Positions 5,722 through 7,874 of a stretch of DNA of 7,874 nt are shown here, in pieces. Positions within the stretch are counted from its first letter, which is position 1; every line of letters starts with the position of its first letter. The stretch is from positions 1-7,874 of the forward strand of contig CAYROE010000060.1 of the NCBI GenBank assembly GCA_964425855.1. The letters are read 5' to 3'. Source of the DNA: S143-63 sp964425855. GTDB lineage: Archaea; Thermoproteota; Thermoprotei_A; Sulfolobales; Acidilobaceae. The position numbers were made by a program, and so were the translations under genes. Below the pieces are notes generated by a model. The model searched no databases. It was not told the DNA's origin and was given only the letters and a program-made list of their open reading frames with translations.

Positions 5722-6084
5722 ATGAACAAAAACCTCTTGTTTGAAGTACTAGTAGGATCCATAAAATCTGAGCTAATAACAGACGACTCGATGCTGATTG
5801 AGGCTAAGAAGGGAGTGTTACACGCTGTCAAGGTTGCGTCAAGACTTGCACATTCCCTGAAAAAGATAGTGCTAATAACTTTACTAGATAAGGATTGGAC
5901 TGGGATCATAGTGATTGTTAATCCTTTTAATCGAGAAAAAGTTACATTATGCACTAGTGGATTTGGCATAATCACTGAATGTAACCCGACTAGCTTAAAC
6001 TGGCCTGTTGACGAAAAAGTAAAAATATATTTAATCGATGGTGACGATAGATTATATTTCGGTGACGTACTAGCCGTTAAATAA
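5722..6084 (+). CDS. Hypothetical small protein
   Basis: The gene encodes 120 residues from ATG 5722, with a strong GGAGGGAT ribosome binding site (5708-5715) 6 bases upstream. I recognise no family. Predicted elements are an N-terminal helix, a second long helix (KGVLHAVKVASRLAHSL, about 30-46), the strands KIVLITLLD (48-56) and WTGIIVIVN (59-67), then short strands to the end (KVKIYLIDG, LYFGDVLAV). It is a small alpha/beta protein without signal peptide or membrane helix. Two cysteines lie at TLCTSG and TECNPT. The order helix, strand, turn, strand recalls the N-terminal half of the divergent 4762-5517 product, but identity is too low to claim homology by eye. It converges with the signal peptidase gene across a 23-base gap. 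The ribosome binding site and own upstream region support a real gene. Confidence 0.7.
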   Translation: MNKNLLFEVLVGSIKSELITDDSMLIEAKKGVLHAVKVASRLAHSLKKIVLITLLDKDWTGIIVIVNPFNREKVTLCTSGFGIITECNPTSLNWPVDEKVKIYLIDGDDRLYFGDVLAVK

Positions 6085-6107
6085 GATAGCATTTATGCAT
6101 AAGTTAG

Positions 6108-7307
6108 TCAATCGGTGCCTGCTAGCAGCCTATACATTATAATTACAGAAATTGTAATTACTAGTAATTTTATATATTGGTTCCAGTTTAACAAAATAAT
6201 AAACCATCCTATTTTCGGAATTCTATGCTTGACAGAGCCTATTATATCATCGTCTTGTATAAGATAAGGATCTGGCTCAGCATTTGCATCTCCCTTAGTC
6301 CGTAAAGATTCATCATCGGATAAGTCGTAGATCCTATGAGTTATTACGACTCCATTGTATTTGTAAGAGATTATGTCTCCGGTCTCGTAGTGGGGTTTTG
6401 GTGCGACTATCACGAGATCTCCTATGCTTAGTGTTGGCTCCATGCTTCCTGTTACTACTACGTATGCTCTGTATCCGTTTGATAGTCCTGCTAGGATAGC
6501 TATAATTGATACTATCAGTAGTCCGACGACGAGTAATGTTTTCCATGACAGATTTCTCCTATAGTCTATTAGTTGCTTTTTTGACAGTGATGTTGACATG
6601 TAGACTACTGTTATTATGACCGCTGTAGCTAGTATTGAGTGTGCTAGGACTGGGCCATTGAACTGGATGGGGGACATTGACCATGCTAAGTATATTGTTG
6701 CTATGAAGCCTGTTGATGACAGTAATCCGTATTTCTGGTATACTAGTGTCGCAGCTATTCCAATGCCAAATAATAGTATTAGGGTTGAGATATAGATTGT
6801 TCCAGGAGAGACAATATAGAGTGCTGATATTATTCCACCCGATATAAGAGCTAATAGTGATTTGTCGTCCTCCTCATTGTAGATTAGCGATTCAACCATT
6901 TTGATAATGAGGGAAAATGTTAGCCCTATAGATAACGTGTAAAGCCAGAACAAAACGTATGTTATTCCTCCAAAAACAATAGATCCTATACTGTAGATTA
7001 CTCGTGCTAACCCTAGAAATAAGATATATGATATCCCAGCTAATACTAGACCAGTAGTGAAAGCGTTAATCTGTGTTTTTCGCTTTATAGTATCTCGGGG
7101 TTTCTGAGTATAGATGTAGAGTGTGCCTAGGACGGCTACTGTTCCCAGAGAGAATAATGCTAAAAGAGTATAGTAGCCTAAGAGCGATCTCGATATCTTT
7201 GAGGCCGTTCTTGGGATGATATAAGATATTATATAAAGTGATATTATTGATAATATAAGAAGTATTTGATTCATGTGCCTTTTAAGGCTTTGAGAAAAAC
7301 CGTTCAT
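6108..7307 (-). CDS. Signal peptidase I (archaeal type) with large polytopic N-terminal region
   Basis: The gene encodes 399 residues. The catalytic domain is C-terminal. Box B GSMEPTLSIGDLV (287-299) holds the nucleophile Ser288; THR holds His324, the archaeal/eukaryotic-type histidine that replaces the bacterial lysine; TKGDANAEPD (337-346) holds Asp340 and Asp346, spaced six apart like the two aspartates important in the Methanococcus voltae enzyme. All catalytic residues are present, so the enzyme should be active, cleaving signal peptides outside the membrane. Unusually, about 250 residues with eight or nine hydrophobic segments precede the domain (about 14-33, 43-66, 84-136, 150-189, 196-236, 257-275), and a C-terminal helix (367-392) follows. 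Typical archaeal enzymes have one or two such helices. ATG 7307 is used for the start, but its ribosome binding site is weak, and Met12 (7274) is an alternative. It lies 42 bases downstream of the secreted protein gene and is probably dedicated to it. Confidence 0.9.
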   Translation of the reverse strand: MNGFSQSLKRHMNQILLILSIISLYIISYIIPRTASKISRSLLGYYTLLALFSLGTVAVLGTLYIYTQKPRDTIKRKTQINAFTTGLVLAGISYILFLGLARVIYSIGSIVFGGITYVLFWLYTLSIGLTFSLIIKMVESLIYNEEDDKSLLALISGGIISALYIVSPGTIYISTLILLFGIGIAATLVYQKYGLLSSTGFIATIYLAWSMSPIQFNGPVLAHSILATAVIITVVYMSTSLSKKQLIDYRRNLSWKTLLVVGLLIVSIIAILAGLSNGYRAYVVVTGSMEPTLSIGDLVIVAPKPHYETGDIISYKYNGVVITHRIYDLSDDESLRTKGDANAEPDPYLIQDDDIIGSVKHRIPKIGWFIILLNWNQYIKLLVITISVIIMYRLLAGTD

Positions 7308-7349
7308 TTTGTGTCTCAGCCTCGCATACTCTCATTGTTGTACTATATG

Positions 7350-7874
7350 TTATGGGAGGGCTTGTACCGCATAGTAGTGGATATAGAACGCTGGGTTATA
7401 GGCGTCTCCACAGCTCTCTCCCATGTATTCTTCGTGTTGCTGTAGATCGTCGCTTATTCCTATCCATACGAATATTATTGTTTTCTCTCCGGGCATCAGT
7501 ATATTATCGGTATCATATTGTATAATGGTTGTGCTCGACGTATCGGTATATAGTACTGTGCCGGACTCCATGTTAGATTCTAGGCTCATTGCTGTGCTCA
7601 CACTGTTAACGTTAGCTAGCCACCATGAGAGCGGCTTTGTATAGGGGCTAGTCCACCCGTCTTGTATTGATGCTATACTGTAGTCGAGTAGGTCGAACTC
7701 GCCATTATAGTAGGGTGCATCGAATACAGGGTTAATGAGTATATAGTCTGCTAGGTCTCCTGGGCATCCAGTCCCGGCTTCGAACCAGAACGTTACATGT
7801 ACAGGTATTGTTCCCTCGTTCCGTACTTGGAACACATATGCACCGTATCCGTTTGGATACGCGTTCACTAGGTT
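7350..7874 (-). CDS. Secreted beta-rich protein, possibly TasA/camelysin-like (5' end outside the window)
   Basis: The frame is open to the window edge, giving 174 residues. The GTG at 7868 is internal, and the real start with any signal peptide lies upstream. The fragment reads as an extracellular beta protein, rich in Thr, Ser, Tyr and Asn with very few Lys/Arg. PNGYGAYVFQVRNEGTIPVH (7-26) resembles the 'G...y.v.v.N.Gs.p' strand pair seen in SipW-dependent secreted proteins, and LMPGEKTIIFVWIGI (126-140) resembles the later 'l.pGe...i.v.i' strand. Cys37 and Cys155 could form a disulfide. No membrane anchor or sortase-like signal follows; it ends YYAVQALP. A signal peptidase gene lies 42 bases downstream on the same strand, the arrangement known for SipW/TasA and similar to what I recall for archaeal bundling pili. 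A pilus-like fibre subunit is therefore plausible. Secretion and fold are inferences, and another surface protein is possible. Confidence 0.72.
   Translation of the reverse strand, partial: NLVNAYPNGYGAYVFQVRNEGTIPVHVTFWFEAGTGCPGDLADYILINPVFDAPYYNGEFDLLDYSIASIQDGWTSPYTKPLSWWLANVNSVSTAMSLESNMESGTVLYTDTSSTTIIQYDTDNILMPGEKTIIFVWIGISDDLQQHEEYMGESCGDAYNPAFYIHYYAVQALP

Noticed and set aside
7423..7644. Forward open frame opposite the secreted beta-rich protein
   Set aside because: It is antisense to a frame open to the window edge with coherent protein features, and has no ribosome binding site.
1..7874. CRISPR arrays, insertion sequences, tRNA or rRNA genes
   Set aside because: I saw no regularly spaced repeats, transposase motifs or clover-leaf/ribosomal RNA sequence on either strand.

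Overview
The window looks like chromosomal DNA of a hyperthermophilic archaeon of the Thermoproteota (Crenarchaeota), most likely of Desulfurococcales type. The basis is an AT-rich genome with ATA/AGA/CTA-rich codon use, archaeal TATA boxes with short leaders, GGTGA/GAGGT ribosome binding sites, many GTG and TTG starts, an archaeal Ser/His/Asp signal peptidase, Roadblock/LC7 proteins, and a short-chain dehydrogenase of the non-canonical crenarchaeal type. The genus cannot be fixed from this sequence.

Layout. (1) 1-369 (+): the C-terminal end of a TldE/PmbA-family protein, followed by a pyrimidine-rich terminator-like tract. (2) 424-1753 (-): a two-gene unit. A membrane-anchored or secreted, sequon-rich hypothetical protein (827-1753) is followed by the decayed remnant of a secreted metzincin-type zinc protease (424-819). 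The remnant still shows a signal peptide, HExxHxxGxxH and a Met-turn, but has an ATT in the start position, an in-frame amber stop and almost no N-terminal catalytic subdomain. (3) 1754-2098: a divergent promoter region. (4) 2099-2899 (+): a short-chain dehydrogenase homologue without the catalytic Tyr and Lys. (5) 3101-4753 (+): a three-gene operon with its own promoter. It encodes a Roadblock/LC7 protein, a protein that may be a diverged V4R/Bet3-like domain, and a Roadblock-like protein fused to two zinc ribbons and a membrane hairpin. (6) 4762-6084: two unrecognised genes, divergently transcribed from a 204-base promoter region. (7) 6108-7874 (-): a signal peptidase I with a very large polytopic N-terminal region, preceded by a secreted beta-rich protein that runs off the window and has features of SipW-dependent TasA/camelysin-like proteins.

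Two loci could be systems worth following. The Roadblock operon resembles a small-GTPase regulatory or membrane scaffold, although no GTPase gene lies in the window. The 6108-7874 pair looks like a surface-fibre precursor with a dedicated signal peptidase. The protease remnant is the clearest overlooked feature, because it appears only when the reverse strand is read through the stop codon.
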